From assembly GCF_024448335.1 (NCBI RefSeq), contig NZ_JAMOHM010000001.1, positions 434,001-498,000 on the forward strand: a DNA stretch of 64,000 nucleotides, read 5' to 3'. Every line of letters begins with the position of its first letter. Within the stretch, counting starts at the first letter, position 1. The translations under genes were made by a program, and so were the position numbers. Positions 8,398-17,548 of this stretch are shown here, piece after piece. The notes under the pieces are model-generated. The model was given only the letters and a program-made list of their open reading frames with translations. It ran no database searches and had not been told where the DNA came from. The DNA comes from Stutzerimonas frequens (GTDB taxonomy: Bacteria; Pseudomonadota; Gammaproteobacteria; Pseudomonadales; Pseudomonadaceae).

Positions 8398-8955
8398 TCA
8401 GCCCTGCACGATGCGCAGGTCCGGCCAGGTTTCGGACCAGCGCTTCGCGGCCAGACGATCGAGATAGACCTGCCGTTTACGGCCACGAAAGGCCGCGGTG
8501 GGACGGACGATCAGCGCGAAAAGGTCGTCCAGACCCAGCGGGGCGGAGACCTCGATCTCGCCTTCCTCGCCCAGTCTGACCCCGATGGCCGTGGCCGTTT
8601 CCGGCCAATGGCACATCGCGTCTGCCGCAGTCCTATAGGGCCGGTCGCCGTTGTGCAGATGCATGCGCGCCTGGTTCTTCACCGACCATTCGAGCGAGGC
8701 GTCGGCACGCCGCAATGTCGCTTCGATCTCGGAGTCCACCGCCGCGTCGCAGCGAGCCTGGTCGAACCAGATGACGTCGATGTCCGCCGGCAAGGCGCTG
8801 CGGCCACGCCGATGCAGGTGATCCCAGACCGCGCTGCGCACGAATCCGGCGGCCACCCAGCAATCCGGCAAGCCGAGCGCCCTGACGTGGGCAAGGCAGC
8901 GCATGCGCAGCGGATCGGCGGCGATGATGGCGCGCAACTGGGCGTGTGTCGGCAT
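8398..8955 (-). CDS. Nucleotidyltransferase-like protein (DUF925/NTP_transf_6)
   Basis: A 185-residue protein with the pattern of the DUF925 branch of nucleotidyltransferase-fold proteins: GLPDCWVAAGFVRSAVWD near residue 30, the acidic pair in DIDVIWFD near residue 58 and a C-terminal ending KRQVYLDRLAAKRWSETWPDL. The Asp-x-Asp of DIDV matches the metal-binding site of the fold. The start at MPTHAQLRAI has an AGGA about 10 bases upstream and matches the usual family N-terminus; the frame extends 16 codons further without a better site. Substrate unknown. It converges with the Ala-rich gene. Confidence 0.75.
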   Translation of the reverse strand: MPTHAQLRAIIAADPLRMRCLAHVRALGLPDCWVAAGFVRSAVWDHLHRRGRSALPADIDVIWFDQARCDAAVDSEIEATLRRADASLEWSVKNQARMHLHNGDRPYRTAADAMCHWPETATAIGVRLGEEGEIEVSAPLGLDDLFALIVRPTAAFRGRKRQVYLDRLAAKRWSETWPDLRIVQG

Positions 8956-9086
8956 GAGCTCGGTCCTGGCGACTGGAAGCGGCCAGGCTAGCAGGTGGCG
9001 CACGACGACGCTGCCGGTGCCCCGTCTTAGCGAACCCCTGTTCTGTCCAGCACTCTATACCGCAACCCACAGCGGAGGACTCATGC

Positions 9087-9311
9087 ATGGACAACTACCA
9101 CATCAATGTCACCGATTCGGGCTGGGAACTGCGCAAGCAAGGGGCGACTCGCGCCTCGAAGACCGCTGCCACCAAGGACGAGATGCTGCAGGTCACCGCG
9201 GCCTTTCTCGAAGGCAGGACGGCTTCGGTAAAGATCCACAAGAAGGACGGCACCATCCAGGAAGAGCGCACCTACCCGCGCAGTGCCGATCCGCGTCGCA
9301 GCGAGGGCTGA
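9087..9311 (+). CDS. DUF2188 small protein
   Basis: A 74-residue protein of the DUF2188 type: an N-terminal strand pattern YHINVTDSGWELRKQGA, a helix, then VKIHKKDGTIQEERTY. GGAGG at 9074-9078 is 8 bases before the ATG at 9087 and selects it over the out-of-frame ATG at 9083. The family folds as a small alpha/beta domain of unknown role and often occurs as single short genes. No membrane segment or signal is seen. It converges with the peroxiredoxin gene. Confidence 0.8.
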   Translation: MDNYHINVTDSGWELRKQGATRASKTAATKDEMLQVTAAFLEGRTASVKIHKKDGTIQEERTYPRSADPRRSEG

Positions 9312-9343
9312 CCAAGACTTAACCGCCCAGCCGGGATCCTGTC

Positions 9344-9982
9344 TCAGCGGTTGGGCTGCGGCGTCAGACGCAGGTACGGCTTGACCGCGCGATAGCCCTT
9401 GGGAAAGCGCTGCTTGATCTCCTCCTCGTCCTTGAGCGAGGGCACGATCACCACCTCGTCGCCGTCCTGCCAGTTGGCCGGGGTCGCGACCTTGTGGTTG
9501 TCGGTCAGCTGCAACGAATCGATCACCCGCAGGATCTCGTGGAAGTTGCGCCCGGTGCTCGCCGGGTAGGTGATGGTCAGCCGCACCTTCTTGTTCGGAT
9601 CGATGACGAACAATGAGCGCACCGTCAGGGTGTCGTTGGCATTCGGATGAATCAGGTCGTACAGCTCGGAGACCTTGCGGTCGGCGTCAGCCAGGATCGG
9701 GAAGTTGACGCGGGTGTTCTGCGTCTCGTTGATATCGTCGATCCACTTGATGTGCGAATCCACCGGGTCTACGGACAGGGCGATGGCCTTGACGTTGCGC
9801 TTGGCGAACTCGTCCTTCAGCTTGGCGGTGAAGCCCAGTTCGGTGGTGCACACCGGGGTGAAGTCGGCCGGGTGCGAGAACAGCACACCCCAGCTGTCAC
9901 CCAGCCACTCGTGGAAGCGGATGCGGCCTTCGCTGGAATCCTGTTCGAAATCGGGGGCGATGTCGCCGAGGCGGATGCTCAT
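9344..9982 (-). CDS. 1-Cys peroxiredoxin (Prx6 type)
   Basis: Thiol peroxidase of 212 residues that reduces peroxides in the cytoplasm. The peroxidatic Cys lies in ADFTPVCTTE (about residue 46). It is the only Cys in the protein, so there is no resolving Cys and the enzyme must use an external thiol. The length and the C-terminal dimerisation extension (PANWQDGDEVVIVPSLKDEE) are characteristic of Prx6/AhpC-TSA. The longer open frame upstream merges with the neighbouring hydrolase and is rejected; the ATG at 9982 follows AGGAG. It lies 47 bases downstream of the RBBP9-like gene on the same strand, so the two may share a transcript. Confidence 0.92.
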   Translation of the reverse strand: MSIRLGDIAPDFEQDSSEGRIRFHEWLGDSWGVLFSHPADFTPVCTTELGFTAKLKDEFAKRNVKAIALSVDPVDSHIKWIDDINETQNTRVNFPILADADRKVSELYDLIHPNANDTLTVRSLFVIDPNKKVRLTITYPASTGRNFHEILRVIDSLQLTDNHKVATPANWQDGDEVVIVPSLKDEEEIKQRFPKGYRAVKPYLRLTPQPNR

Positions 9983-10029
9983 CTTCGTTCTCCTTTCTTG
10001 CGTGGGTTGCGGCATTGGTTGAGAGCGAT

Positions 10030-10605
10030 TCAGGCGCGCCGTTGCGCCTGTCGCTCGATCCGGCTCTGCAAGCGGTACAGGCTGGCGAAGCCCTGCTCCC
10101 AGCGCCGATGTCCGGAGGCCACGTTGATATGCCCGGCGCCGGCCAGGATCGTGGTCTCGCTGCCCCAGGCGTGGCCCATCTCGACGGCACGCGCGGCACT
10201 GGCGGCAGTGTCGTTGTCCGAGCCGATCAGCAGGCTGGCGAATGGCAAAGGCTGGCGAGGGATCGGGGCGAAGTTGCGCAAGGGTTCCGGGCAGCCGCTG
10301 CGCTCGACATCCGCGGGGGCCACCAGCAGGGCGCCGCGCACCCGTTGCAGCAGCTGCGCAGGCGCTTGCGCCGCCCAGTGCGCAACCGTGATGCAGCCCA
10401 GGCTGTGCGCCAGCAAGATGACCGGTTCGACATGGGCGGCAACGCTGAGCTGCAGCTCGGCGACCCAGTCTTCGCGACGCGGCAGGAGCCAATCCTGCTG
10501 CTCCACTCGGGCGCTGCCCGGCAGGGTGCGTTGCCAATGGCTCTGCCAGTGCTCATCGGGCGAGCCGTGCCAGCCCGGCACGATCAGATATCGGATGCTG
10601 CGCAT
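10030..10605 (-). CDS. RBBP9/YdeN-family alpha/beta hydrolase
   Basis: A 191-residue serine hydrolase of the small RBBP9/YdeN group. It begins RYLIVPGWHGSPDEHWQ, the typical first strand and oxyanion region of this family. The nucleophile elbow is AHSLGC (about residue 67), the acid is probably in SDNDT, and the catalytic His is in AGAGHIN near residue 158. No signal peptide. Substrate unknown; family members are carboxylesterases. It lies upstream of the peroxiredoxin gene and is divergent from oscA across an AT-rich region. Confidence 0.85.
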   Translation of the reverse strand: MRSIRYLIVPGWHGSPDEHWQSHWQRTLPGSARVEQQDWLLPRREDWVAELQLSVAAHVEPVILLAHSLGCITVAHWAAQAPAQLLQRVRGALLVAPADVERSGCPEPLRNFAPIPRQPLPFASLLIGSDNDTAASAARAVEMGHAWGSETTILAGAGHINVASGHRRWEQGFASLYRLQSRIERQAQRRA

Positions 10606-10657
10606 ATCGGCGCCTCCTGTGATTCATGGCGGCCAGTCTAGACAGCAGATCAACTCA

Positions 10658-10697
10658 CTTAAAAAGAATAAAGAATTCTTTATTTATTCTTTTTAAG
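10658..10697. promoter_or_regulatory. 13-bp perfect inverted repeat in the hydrolase-oscA divergent region
   Basis: CTTAAAAAGAATA (10658-10670) and its exact reverse complement TATTCTTTTTAAG (10685-10697) are separated by 14 bases that themselves contain the palindrome AAGAATTCTT. It is strikingly AT-rich in GC-rich DNA and lies between divergent genes upstream of the sulfur-starvation gene oscA. It could be a LysR (CysB)-type binding region or a bidirectional terminator; sequence alone cannot decide. Confidence 0.5.
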
Positions 10698-10752
10698 CCT
10701 ATCTGGCGCCTGATAAAGAGTCGTCCTGTTATTCCATAACGGTCTATAAATG

Positions 10753-10775
10753 TTCTTAAACAATATTTTTAAGAA
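10753..10775. promoter_or_regulatory. Second AT-rich inverted repeat upstream of oscA
   Basis: TTCTTAAA (10753-10760) and TTTAAGAA (10768-10775) are perfect 8-bp arms with a 7-base spacer. It lies about 85 bp upstream of the oscA start and shares the TTC-TTAA / TTAA-GAA words with the larger repeat at 10658-10697, suggesting paired sites for one regulator. Confidence 0.42.
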
Positions 10776-10860
10776 TATTTCGGCCGAACCTATCATCCGC
10801 TCCACGCCTTGCTGGCTACGGCCGTTCCGGTCGTCACGAAAGGCTTCACGGAGAACAGCA

Positions 10861-11040
10861 ATGACCGCGACCATTCGCAACCTCGAGGGGCAGGACGAAG
10901 CCAGCATCCAGCGCGAGATCCACAGTGCCCTGAGCGGCCTCAAGTTCGGCTCGGTTGAAATCACCGTGCACAACGGCCAGGTCGTGCAGATCGAGCGCAA
11001 GGAGAAGTTCCGCCTGCAGCCGACCGGCAAGAACGCCTGA
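10861..11040 (+). CDS. oscA: OscA, sulfur-starvation small protein (DUF2292)
   Basis: A 59-residue protein matching the DUF2292/OscA family (ASIQREIHSALSGLKFGSVEITVHNG, then VVQIERKEKFRL). Members are induced by sulfur limitation and are linked to use of organosulfur compounds and chromate tolerance in pseudomonads; the mechanism is unclear. The ATG at 10861 has GGAG 10 bases upstream. The gene directly precedes sbp-cysTWA in the same direction, the known arrangement, and the AT-rich repeats upstream are likely control sites. No signal peptide or membrane segment. Confidence 0.88.
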   Translation: MTATIRNLEGQDEASIQREIHSALSGLKFGSVEITVHNGQVVQIERKEKFRLQPTGKNA

Positions 11041-11092
11041 CCCCCGGACTACCCCAACCATCAGCCCGACTGGACCACCGGAGGGCGTGACC

Positions 11093-11158
11093 ATGAAACG
11101 AGCCGAGACCATGAACACGCACCGGTACTGCAGCTGTCGCCCGCGAATGCGGAGCTAA
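11093..11158 (+). CDS. Possible 21-residue Cys-containing leader peptide upstream of sbp
   Basis: A short frame with an unusually good ribosome site: GGAGGG at 11080-11085, 7 bases before ATG 11093. It encodes a basic 21-residue peptide with a YCSC stretch (two Cys codons two apart) and ends with TAA at 11156-11158. It sits between oscA and sbp in a 272-base leader that holds no other gene. Cys-codon leader peptides that sense cysteine supply are known upstream of sulfur genes in some bacteria; whether this is one is inference. I see no clear terminator/antiterminator pair after it. Confidence 0.4.
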   Translation: MKRAETMNTHRYCSCRPRMRS

Positions 11159-11312
11159 TTAATCGAGTCACTGAAAACCACCTGACACCGCTAGACCAGG
11201 TTGCAACCCGCCAGGCTGCTTCTGCCTCGCCCTGCCTGTCTTCCAGCGTGATTTCAGCGACCGCCCCTGAAGCGCCAACGCATACCAAATTAGTTTTTTC
11301 AGGAGCTGCACC

Positions 11313-12311
11313 ATGTCCATCCGTCGCTTCGCCCTCGCCGCCCTGGCGAGCGCGCTGATCGCCGGCCCTGCACTGGCCGCCGATACCCTGCTCAACGTGT
11401 CCTACGATCCGACGCGCGAGCTCTACGTGGAATTCAACGACGCCTTCAACAAGCACTGGCAGGCCCAGGGCCATGAGCCGATCAAGGTCCAGCAGTCCCA
11501 TGGCGGCTCGGGCAAGCAGGCCCGCGCGGTGATCGACGGCCTGCGCGCCGACGTGGTGACCCTGGCACTGGCGGGCGATATCGACGAGCTGCATCGCCTC
11601 GGCAAACTGATCCCCGAGGATTGGCAGACCCGCCTGCCGGACGCCAGCACGCCCTATACCTCGACCATCGTGTTCCTCGTTCGCAAGGGCAATCCGAAGG
11701 GCATCAAGGACTGGGACGACCTGGTCAAGCCGGGCGTAGAGGTGATCACGCCGAACCCGAAGACCTCCGGCGGTGCGCGCTGGAATTTCCTCGCCGCCTG
11801 GGCCTACGCCCAGCAGAAATTCGGCGACGAGCAGCAGGCCCAGGCCTTTGTCGAGAAGCTCTACAAGAATGTGCCGGTGCTCGATACCGGCGCCCGCGGC
11901 TCGACTGTCACCTTCGTCAACAACGGCATCGGCGACGTGCTGCTGGCCTGGGAGAACGAGGCCTTCCTGGCCCTGAAGGAACAGGGCGGTGAAGATTTCG
12001 AGATCATCGCGCCTTCGCTGTCGATCCTTGCCGAGCCACCGGTGGCAGTGGTGGACAAGAACGTCGAGCGCAAGGGCACGCGGGCGCTAGCCGAGGCCTA
12101 TCTGAACTACCTGTACAGCGAGGAAGGCCAGCGCATCGCGGCGAAGAACTTCTACCGGCCACGCAACGAGGCCGTGACGGCCGAATTCAAGGATCAGTTC
12201 CCGGCGCTGAAGCTGGTCACCATCGACGGGGATTTTGGTGGCTGGAAGGCCGCGCAACCGAAGTTCTTCAATGATGGCGGCATCTTCGACCAGATCTATC
12301 TGACCGAATGA
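11313..12311 (+). CDS. sbp: Periplasmic sulfate-binding protein
   Basis: Captures sulfate (or thiosulfate) in the periplasm for the CysTWA transporter. The 332-residue precursor has a Sec signal peptide with a basic start, hydrophobic core and AxA cleavage (GPALAA, about residue 23). The mature start [13 protein letters not shown], then [17 protein letters not shown] and the [19 protein letters not shown] region, are hallmarks of Sbp/CysP proteins. The ATG follows AGGAG. It precedes cysT, separated by a repeat-bearing 207-base gap, which may let Sbp be made in excess over the membrane subunits. Sbp versus thiosulfate-type CysP is judged from overall resemblance only. Confidence 0.93.
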   Translation: MSIRRFALAALASALIAGPALAADTLLNVSYDPTRELYVEFNDAFNKHWQAQGHEPIKVQQSHGGSGKQARAVIDGLRADVVTLALAGDIDELHRLGKLIPEDWQTRLPDASTPYTSTIVFLVRKGNPKGIKDWDDLVKPGVEVITPNPKTSGGARWNFLAAWAYAQQKFGDEQQAQAFVEKLYKNVPVLDTGARGSTVTFVNNGIGDVLLAWENEAFLALKEQGGEDFEIIAPSLSILAEPPVAVVDKNVERKGTRALAEAYLNYLYSEEGQRIAAKNFYRPRNEAVTAEFKDQFPALKLVTIDGDFGGWKAAQPKFFNDGGIFDQIYLTE

Positions 12312-12348
12312 AGCACTGCGCTTAAACCGCTGAGAATACTCGGCAGTT

Positions 12349-12433
12349 CGTAGGGTGGATCGCGCTTCACCGATCCACCATCGCTCCCGCTCGGAGCGCG
12401 GTGGTGGAAGTAAAAAGCGACTTCCACCCTACG
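12349..12433. repeat. Intergenic inverted-repeat element (GTAGGGTGGA type)
   Basis: CGTAGGGTGGA (12349-12359) and its exact reverse complement TCCACCCTACG (12423-12433) bound an 85-bp unit. Inside, TCCACCATCGCTCC pairs imperfectly with GGAGCGCGGTGGTGGA to make a second hairpin. Elements bounded by this word are, in my experience, common between genes in Pseudomonas stutzeri-like genomes, similar to REP/MITE elements. It lies between sbp and cysT and may stabilise the sbp message. Confidence 0.6.
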
Positions 12434-12518
12434 CAGCTCGTGACGCTTCAGCCGAACCTCCTCAATCGGATCGCTATGACCACGGCGGATTCTTGTCCGC
12501 CCTGTCGAAGGAATAGTC

Positions 12519-13337
12519 ATGTCCCGCCGAACCTCCCCCGTCATACCCGGCTTCGGGCTGACGCTGGGCTACACCCTGGTGTACCTCAGCCTGTTGGTGC
12601 TGATTCCCCTGGGTGCGCTGTTTCTCAAGACCACCGAACTCTCCTGGGCGCAGTTCATCGCCATCGTCAGCGCGCCGCGCGTGCTGGCGGCGCTCAAGCT
12701 GAGCTTTGGCACCGCCTTCGCGGCCGCCGTGCTCAATGGCGTGATCGGCACGCTGCTGGCCTGGGTGCTGGTGCGCTATCGCTTCCCCGGCCGCAAGATC
12801 ATCGAGGCGATGATCGACCTGCCCTTCGCCCTGCCGACCGCGGTGGCAGGCATCGCCCTCACCGCGCTGTACGCGCCGAACGGACCGATCGGCCAGTTCG
12901 CTACCGACCTGGGCTTCAAGATCGCCTATAGTCCGCTGGGCATCACCCTGGCACTAACCTTCGTGACCCTGCCGTTCGTGGTGCGCACCCTCCAGCCGGT
13001 GCTCGCCGATATCCCGCATGAAGTGGAAGAAGCCGCGGCCTGCCTCGGCGCGCGTCCGCTGCAGGTGGTTCGCCATGTGCTGCTGCCAGCGCTGCTGCCC
13101 GCCTGGCTGACCGGCTTCGCCCTGGCCTTCGCCCGCGGCGTCGGCGAGTACGGCTCGGTGATCTTCATCGCCGGCAACATGCCGATGAAGACCGAGATCC
13201 TGCCGCTGCTGATCATGGTCAAGCTGGACCAGTACGACTACGCCGGCGCCACGGCCATCGGCGTGCTGATGCTGGTGGTGTCTTTCATCCTGCTGCTGGC
13301 GATCAACCTGCTGCAGCGCCGCATTGCCCACGGCTGA
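12519..13337 (+). CDS. cysT: Sulfate ABC transporter permease CysT
   Basis: Inner-membrane subunit of the sulfate/thiosulfate importer. The 272-residue protein has about six hydrophobic spans. The ABC-permease EAA loop, [21 protein letters not shown] (around residues 170-190), contacts CysA. The N-terminus ([22 protein letters not shown]) is characteristic of CysT/CysU. The ATG at 12519 is chosen because the first membrane span starts right after it. It is followed after 10 bases by cysW, with which it forms the permease heterodimer. Confidence 0.95.
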   Translation: MSRRTSPVIPGFGLTLGYTLVYLSLLVLIPLGALFLKTTELSWAQFIAIVSAPRVLAALKLSFGTAFAAAVLNGVIGTLLAWVLVRYRFPGRKIIEAMIDLPFALPTAVAGIALTALYAPNGPIGQFATDLGFKIAYSPLGITLALTFVTLPFVVRTLQPVLADIPHEVEEAAACLGARPLQVVRHVLLPALLPAWLTGFALAFARGVGEYGSVIFIAGNMPMKTEILPLLIMVKLDQYDYAGATAIGVLMLVVSFILLLAINLLQRRIAHG

Positions 13338-13347
13338 GGAGGCCAGC

Positions 13348-14223
13348 ATGACTACCGCTTCCCTGCCCGTGTCGGCGAATGCCCGCGCCACCACTACCCG
13401 TCGCGGCAAGCAAACGGCCCGCCGCCTGTTGATCGGCGCGGCCTGGTTGACCTTCGCGCTGTTCCTTCTGCTGCCGCTGTTGATCGTCCTCGGCGAAGCC
13501 TTCAAGCAAGGGGTCGGCACCTTCTACACGGCGATCCTTGAGCCCGATGCCCTGGCCGCGCTCAAGCTCACCCTGCTTGCCGTGGGCATCTCGGTGCCGC
13601 TCAATCTGGTGTTCGGCGTCGCCGCCGCCTGGTGCGTGAGCAAGTACGAGTTCCGCGGCAAGAGCCTGCTGGTGACCCTGATAGACCTGCCGTTCTCGGT
13701 CTCCCCGGTCATCGCCGGCCTGATCTACGTGCTCTTGTTCGGCGCCCAGGGCTATTTCGGCGAGTGGCTGAGTGATCGCGATATCCAGATCGTCTTCGCC
13801 GTGCCGGGCATCGTCCTGGCGACGCTGTTCGTCACCGTGCCCTTCGTCGCCCGCGAGCTGATCCCGCTGATGCAGGAACAGGGCAGCACCGAGGAAGAAG
13901 CCGCGCGGCTACTCGGCGCCAGCGGCTGGCAGATGTTCTGGCACATCACCCTGCCGAACATCAAATGGGGCCTGATCTACGGCGTGGTGCTCTGCACCGC
14001 GCGGGCGATGGGCGAGTTCGGCGCGGTGTCGGTGGTCTCCGGGCATATCCGCGGGCTGACCAACACCCTGCCGCTGCACGTCGAGATTCTCTACAACGAA
14101 TACAACCATGTCGCCGCGTTCAGCGTGGCCAGCCTGCTGCTGGCCCTGGCGCTGGTGATCCTGCTGCTCAAGCAGTGGAGCGAATCGCGCATCGCGCGCC
14201 TGAAAACCGGAGCACAGCCATGA
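13348..14223 (+). CDS. cysW: Sulfate ABC transporter permease CysW
   Basis: Second permease of the sulfate importer, 291 residues with a Thr/Arg-rich N-terminal tail of about 30 residues, then six hydrophobic spans. The EAA loop reads [22 protein letters not shown], and [16 protein letters not shown] near the C-terminus is typical of CysW. The ATG at 13348 follows a strong GAGGAGG; the frame extends upstream to a TTG inside cysT that has no merit. Its TGA overlaps the cysA start (ATGA at 14220-14223), indicating coupled translation. Confidence 0.95.
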   Translation: MTTASLPVSANARATTTRRGKQTARRLLIGAAWLTFALFLLLPLLIVLGEAFKQGVGTFYTAILEPDALAALKLTLLAVGISVPLNLVFGVAAAWCVSKYEFRGKSLLVTLIDLPFSVSPVIAGLIYVLLFGAQGYFGEWLSDRDIQIVFAVPGIVLATLFVTVPFVARELIPLMQEQGSTEEEAARLLGASGWQMFWHITLPNIKWGLIYGVVLCTARAMGEFGAVSVVSGHIRGLTNTLPLHVEILYNEYNHVAAFSVASLLLALALVILLLKQWSESRIARLKTGAQP

Positions 14224-15206
14224 GTATCGAAGTCCGTGACGTCAACAAGCGCTTCGGCGGGTTCCAGGCGCTGCAGGCGATCGACCTGCACATCCAGAGC
14301 GGCGAACTGGTCGCCCTGCTCGGCCCGTCCGGCTGCGGCAAGACCAGCCTGCTGCGCATCATCGCCGGGCTGGAAACGCCGGACAGCGGCAGCATCGTGT
14401 TCCATGGCGAGGATGTCTCCAGCCGCGATGTGCGCGACCGCAACGTCGGCTTCGTCTTCCAGCATTACGCACTGTTCCGCCACATGACGGTGTTCGACAA
14501 CGTGGCCTTCGGCCTGCGCATGAAGCCGAAGAAGCTGCGCCCGAGCGAAGCGGTGATCGCCGCCAAGGTGCACGAGCTGCTGAATCTGGTGCAGTTGGAC
14601 TGGCTCGCGGACCGTTACCCCGAACAGCTCTCCGGTGGCCAGCGCCAGCGCATTGCCCTGGCCCGCGCGCTGGCAGTGGAGCCCAAGGTGTTGCTGCTCG
14701 ATGAGCCGTTCGGCGCGCTGGACGCCAAGGTGCGCAAGGAACTGCGCCGCTGGCTGGCGCGGCTGCACGAGGACGTGCACCTGACCTCCGTATTCGTCAC
14801 CCACGACCAGGAGGAGGCAATGGAGGTCGCCGATCGCATCGTGGTGATGAACAAGGGTGTGATCGAGCAGATCGGCACGCCGGCGGAGGTGTACGCCAAC
14901 CCCGCCAGCGAGTTCGTTTACCACTTCCTCGGCGACGCCAATCGCCTGCAGCTGGACGAACAGCGCAGCCTGCTGTTCCGCCCGCATGAGGTTTCCCTGA
15001 GCCGTGAAGCGCTGGCCGAGCACCTGGCCGGCGAGGTGCGCGACATCCGCCCGCTCGGCGCGCTGACCCGCGTCACGTTGAAAGTCGCAGGGCAAGCCGA
15101 GCCGATCGAAGCGGAGGTCGGCAACGACCACGCCAGCCTGGTGGGCGTGCAACGCGGCTGCACGCTGTACTTCCAGCCCAAAGGGCAGGCACTGCGCGCA
15201 GGCTGA
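14220..15206 (+). CDS. cysA: Sulfate/thiosulfate ABC transporter ATPase CysA
   Basis: ATPase driving the CysT/CysW permease, 328 residues. Walker A is GPSGCGKTS near residue 36, the Q-loop follows in [12 protein letters not shown], the signature is LSGGQRQR near 137, and Walker B plus D-loop is [11 protein letters not shown] near 160; the switch His is in [15 protein letters not shown]-terminal regulatory (TOBE-like) domain begins near residue 235. The start overlaps the cysW stop. The much longer open frame beginning at 13965 runs out of frame through cysW and is an artefact. Confidence 0.96.
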   Translation: MSIEVRDVNKRFGGFQALQAIDLHIQSGELVALLGPSGCGKTSLLRIIAGLETPDSGSIVFHGEDVSSRDVRDRNVGFVFQHYALFRHMTVFDNVAFGLRMKPKKLRPSEAVIAAKVHELLNLVQLDWLADRYPEQLSGGQRQRIALARALAVEPKVLLLDEPFGALDAKVRKELRRWLARLHEDVHLTSVFVTHDQEEAMEVADRIVVMNKGVIEQIGTPAEVYANPASEFVYHFLGDANRLQLDEQRSLLFRPHEVSLSREALAEHLAGEVRDIRPLGALTRVTLKVAGQAEPIEAEVGNDHASLVGVQRGCTLYFQPKGQALRAG

Positions 15207-15302
15207 TGCGTGCCGCCGGTCATATCGGGCGACAGAAGCGACTTGGCCGCGGCGGGCAACTGTCGCACCCTGTCGGCAGTCGCCCCTTATCGCGAGGCTC
15301 CC

Positions 15303-16292
15303 ATGCGCATCACCCTGTTCAGCAGCAAGCCCTATGACCGTGACAGCTTCCAGGCCGCCAACCGCGCCCACGGCTTCGAGCTGCACTTTCTCGAGACCCG
15401 CCTGGACCCTGACACCGCGGCCCTGGCGACGGGCGCCGAAGTGGTCTGCCCGTTCGTCAACGACGTGCTCTCCGCCCCCGTGCTGGAGCAGCTCGCGGCC
15501 GGCGGCACGCGGCTGATCGCATTGCGCTCGGCCGGTTACAACCACGTCGATCTGCCCTGCGCCAGGCGTCTCGGTCTGCCGGTGGTGCGGGTGCCGGCCT
15601 ACTCGCCGCATGCCGTGGCCGAGCACACCGTGGCACTGATCCTGGCGCTCAATCGCCGCCTGCCGCGTGCCTACAACCGCACCCGCGAAGGCAACTTCTC
15701 GCTGCAGGGGCTGACCGGCTTCGACCTGGTCGGCAAGCGCGTCGGTGTGGTCGGCAGTGGGCAGATCGGCGCGGTGTTCGCGCGGATCATGCAGGGCTTA
15801 GGCTGCGAGGTGCAGCTCCATGACCCCTACCCCAACCCGGAGCTGGAGCGCCTCGGCATGCGTTACGTGGCGATCGACGAGCTGCTGGCCGGCAGCGATA
15901 TCGTCAGCCTGCACTGCCCGCTCACCGAAGAGACCCGTCACCTGATCAACCAGCAGAGCCTGGCGACCATGAAACCGCACGCCATGCTGATCAACACCGG
16001 CCGCGGCGCGCTGATCGACACGCCGGCGCTGATCGGCGCGCTGAAGAGCGGCCAGCTCGGCTATCTGGGGCTGGATGTCTACGAGGAAGAAGCCGGGCTG
16101 TTCTTCGAGGATCACTCCGGCCTGCCGCTGCAGGACGATGTGCTGGCGCGGCTGCTGTCGTTCCCCAACGTGATCGTCACCGCCCACCAGGCCTTCCTCA
16201 CCGAGGAGGCGCTGGCAGCCATCGCCGGCACCACCCTGGGCAACGTCGCTGCCTGGCAGGCCGGGCAGCTCGCCAATCAGGTCAGCGACTAG
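15303..16292 (+). CDS. ldhA: D-lactate dehydrogenase (2-hydroxyacid dehydrogenase family)
   Basis: NADH-dependent reduction of pyruvate to D-lactate in the cytoplasm. The 329-residue protein has the family's catalytic Arg ([11 protein letters not shown]), the nucleotide-binding GSGQIG loop near residue 152, the Glu in a GLDVYEEE segment and the catalytic His in VTAHQAF near residue 296. Length and motifs match fermentative LdhA of pseudomonads rather than other hydroxyacid dehydrogenases such as HprA/PdxB. The ATG at 15303 has GAGG upstream. Its last 11 bases overlap the end of the convergent glycosylase-like gene. Confidence 0.9.
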   Translation: MRITLFSSKPYDRDSFQAANRAHGFELHFLETRLDPDTAALATGAEVVCPFVNDVLSAPVLEQLAAGGTRLIALRSAGYNHVDLPCARRLGLPVVRVPAYSPHAVAEHTVALILALNRRLPRAYNRTREGNFSLQGLTGFDLVGKRVGVVGSGQIGAVFARIMQGLGCEVQLHDPYPNPELERLGMRYVAIDELLAGSDIVSLHCPLTEETRHLINQQSLATMKPHAMLINTGRGALIDTPALIGALKSGQLGYLGLDVYEEEAGLFFEDHSGLPLQDDVLARLLSFPNVIVTAHQAFLTEEALAAIAGTTLGNVAAWQAGQLANQVSD

Positions 16293-16962
16293 CGTCGAGC
16301 TGGCGCAGGCGCGCTTCCAGCAACGCGGGGAAGCGTTTGAACCAGGTCTGGTTCAGCGGTGAGGGGTGCGGCAGCGGGTGCAGGGTGAAGGTTCGTGCAT
16401 GGCCTTGCGCGTCCTGCAGGTCGATATCGAGGTTGGCCGTAAAGCGATCCTCACGCTGCCAGAACGCCTCCAGGCGCTGGCGCGCCTCGCGCGGCTGGCC
16501 GATGGCGAACCAGAGAAAGGCCTCGCGACCGAGCGTGACGATATGCCGGCCATGCCAGCTGTCGATCAGCAACTGGCGCATCAGCGGCTGGAAGCGGCGC
16601 TTCACCGCCATGGACCAGGCCTTGTTGCCGATGGGCTTGTACGGCACGGTGTTGATCCAGAAGTAGTGCCGGCCCAGCGCCCGGCCCGCCTCGAAGTCCG
16701 GCATCTCTGCGCCGTGCAGGTGGCGATAGAGCACGCGCCGGACGATTTGCCCGCCGGACCCAATGAAGGGTTCGCCATGACGCACCTCCTCGCGGCCCGG
16801 GTCGCGGCCGAAGAAGCAGAGCGGTGCGTCAGCGTCACCGAGGCCGATGATCGGCTCCAGCGGATCACGGTCGTAGGTTGCATAGATCGCCGTATCGATG
16901 CCGTCGGTGTCGGCAGCGAGGTCACGCAGCGCCTGGCGCAGCGATGCAGGCACGCGGTTCAA
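16282..16962 (-). CDS. Uracil-DNA-glycosylase superfamily protein
   Basis: A 226-residue protein with the two landmark motifs of the uracil-DNA glycosylase fold: [20 protein letters not shown] near residue 55 (compare GEAPG...PFVG of family 4/5) and HPLPHPSP near residue 200, the DNA-intercalating HPSP motif. No Cys cluster for an iron-sulfur centre is seen, so it is not a classic family 4 enzyme. The start is uncertain: a TTG at 16962 overlaps the upstream stop as TTGA, and a GTG lies at 16953; neither has a strong ribosome site, which suggests coupling to the DUF3299 gene. It likely acts in base excision repair or has a related role. Confidence 0.78.
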   Translation of the reverse strand: MNRVPASLRQALRDLAADTDGIDTAIYATYDRDPLEPIIGLGDADAPLCFFGRDPGREEVRHGEPFIGSGGQIVRRVLYRHLHGAEMPDFEAGRALGRHYFWINTVPYKPIGNKAWSMAVKRRFQPLMRQLLIDSWHGRHIVTLGREAFLWFAIGQPREARQRLEAFWQREDRFTANLDIDLQDAQGHARTFTLHPLPHPSPLNQTWFKRFPALLEARLRQLDASR

Positions 16963-17495
16963 TAGTCGTCTTCTTCGACCAGCTCGACCGCCGCGGCGTC
17001 CAGGGCATAGGCGGCATCGGCCATATCGTTGCTGACCGGCTCGATCTGCAGGCGGCCGTCGACCCACAGCGGCGCGTAGATATCTTCCAGGACGATGCCC
17101 TTGGGGTAACGCACCAGCACGATCTGGTTCGGCGGCGGCGGCGGCACGTGGATGCAGGCACCGGGATAAGGGACGAGGAAAAACTCGGTGCTGCGTCCGC
17201 GGGCGTCGCTTTCCAGCGGCACCGGGTAACCGCCGAGGCGGATCTCGCGGCCGTTCAGCTCGGCGACCGTCTTGGCCGAGTACATCACCGCCGGCAGTCC
17301 GGCCTCCTGCTTGAGCCCGCCCTGATCGCTGAAGCCCAGGTCCTCGGGCGTCGCATGGCCGATTTCCGGCATCTCCTCCAGCGCCTGGCGATCCTCGGGC
17401 GGCATCAGTTCCAGCCAGTCGAGTTCCGATGGCGCGGCATGAACGGTGGCAACGAGGGCGAGACAGCAGAACAGCGAGGCGAGAAATGAACGCAT
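16959..17495 (-). CDS. DUF3299 periplasmic protein
   Basis: A 178-residue precursor with a signal peptide (MRSFLASLFCCLALVATVHA). The mature part begins with WLELMPPEDRQALEEM and contains HVPPPPPNQIVLV near residue 115, both typical of DUF3299. The function is unknown; relatives are often encoded beside ABC-type membrane transporters, which are not seen here. The ATG at 17495 is chosen over a much longer open frame that runs back through the GlsB gene. Its stop overlaps the start of the glycosylase-like gene, so the two are translationally linked although unrelated in function. Confidence 0.85.
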   Translation of the reverse strand: MRSFLASLFCCLALVATVHAAPSELDWLELMPPEDRQALEEMPEIGHATPEDLGFSDQGGLKQEAGLPAVMYSAKTVAELNGREIRLGGYPVPLESDARGRSTEFFLVPYPGACIHVPPPPPNQIVLVRYPKGIVLEDIYAPLWVDGRLQIEPVSNDMADAAYALDAAAVELVEEDDY

Positions 17496-17548
17496 GAGAT
17501 CACTACGTGAGAAGGGAACGGGGCCGCAGGGCGCGGCCCCGCGGCGGG

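Noticed and set aside
9344..10537. 397-codon fusion of peroxiredoxin to an upstream segment
   Set aside because: The upstream part is an out-of-frame reading of the RBBP9-like gene; the ATG at 9982 with AGGAG gives the full Prx6 length.
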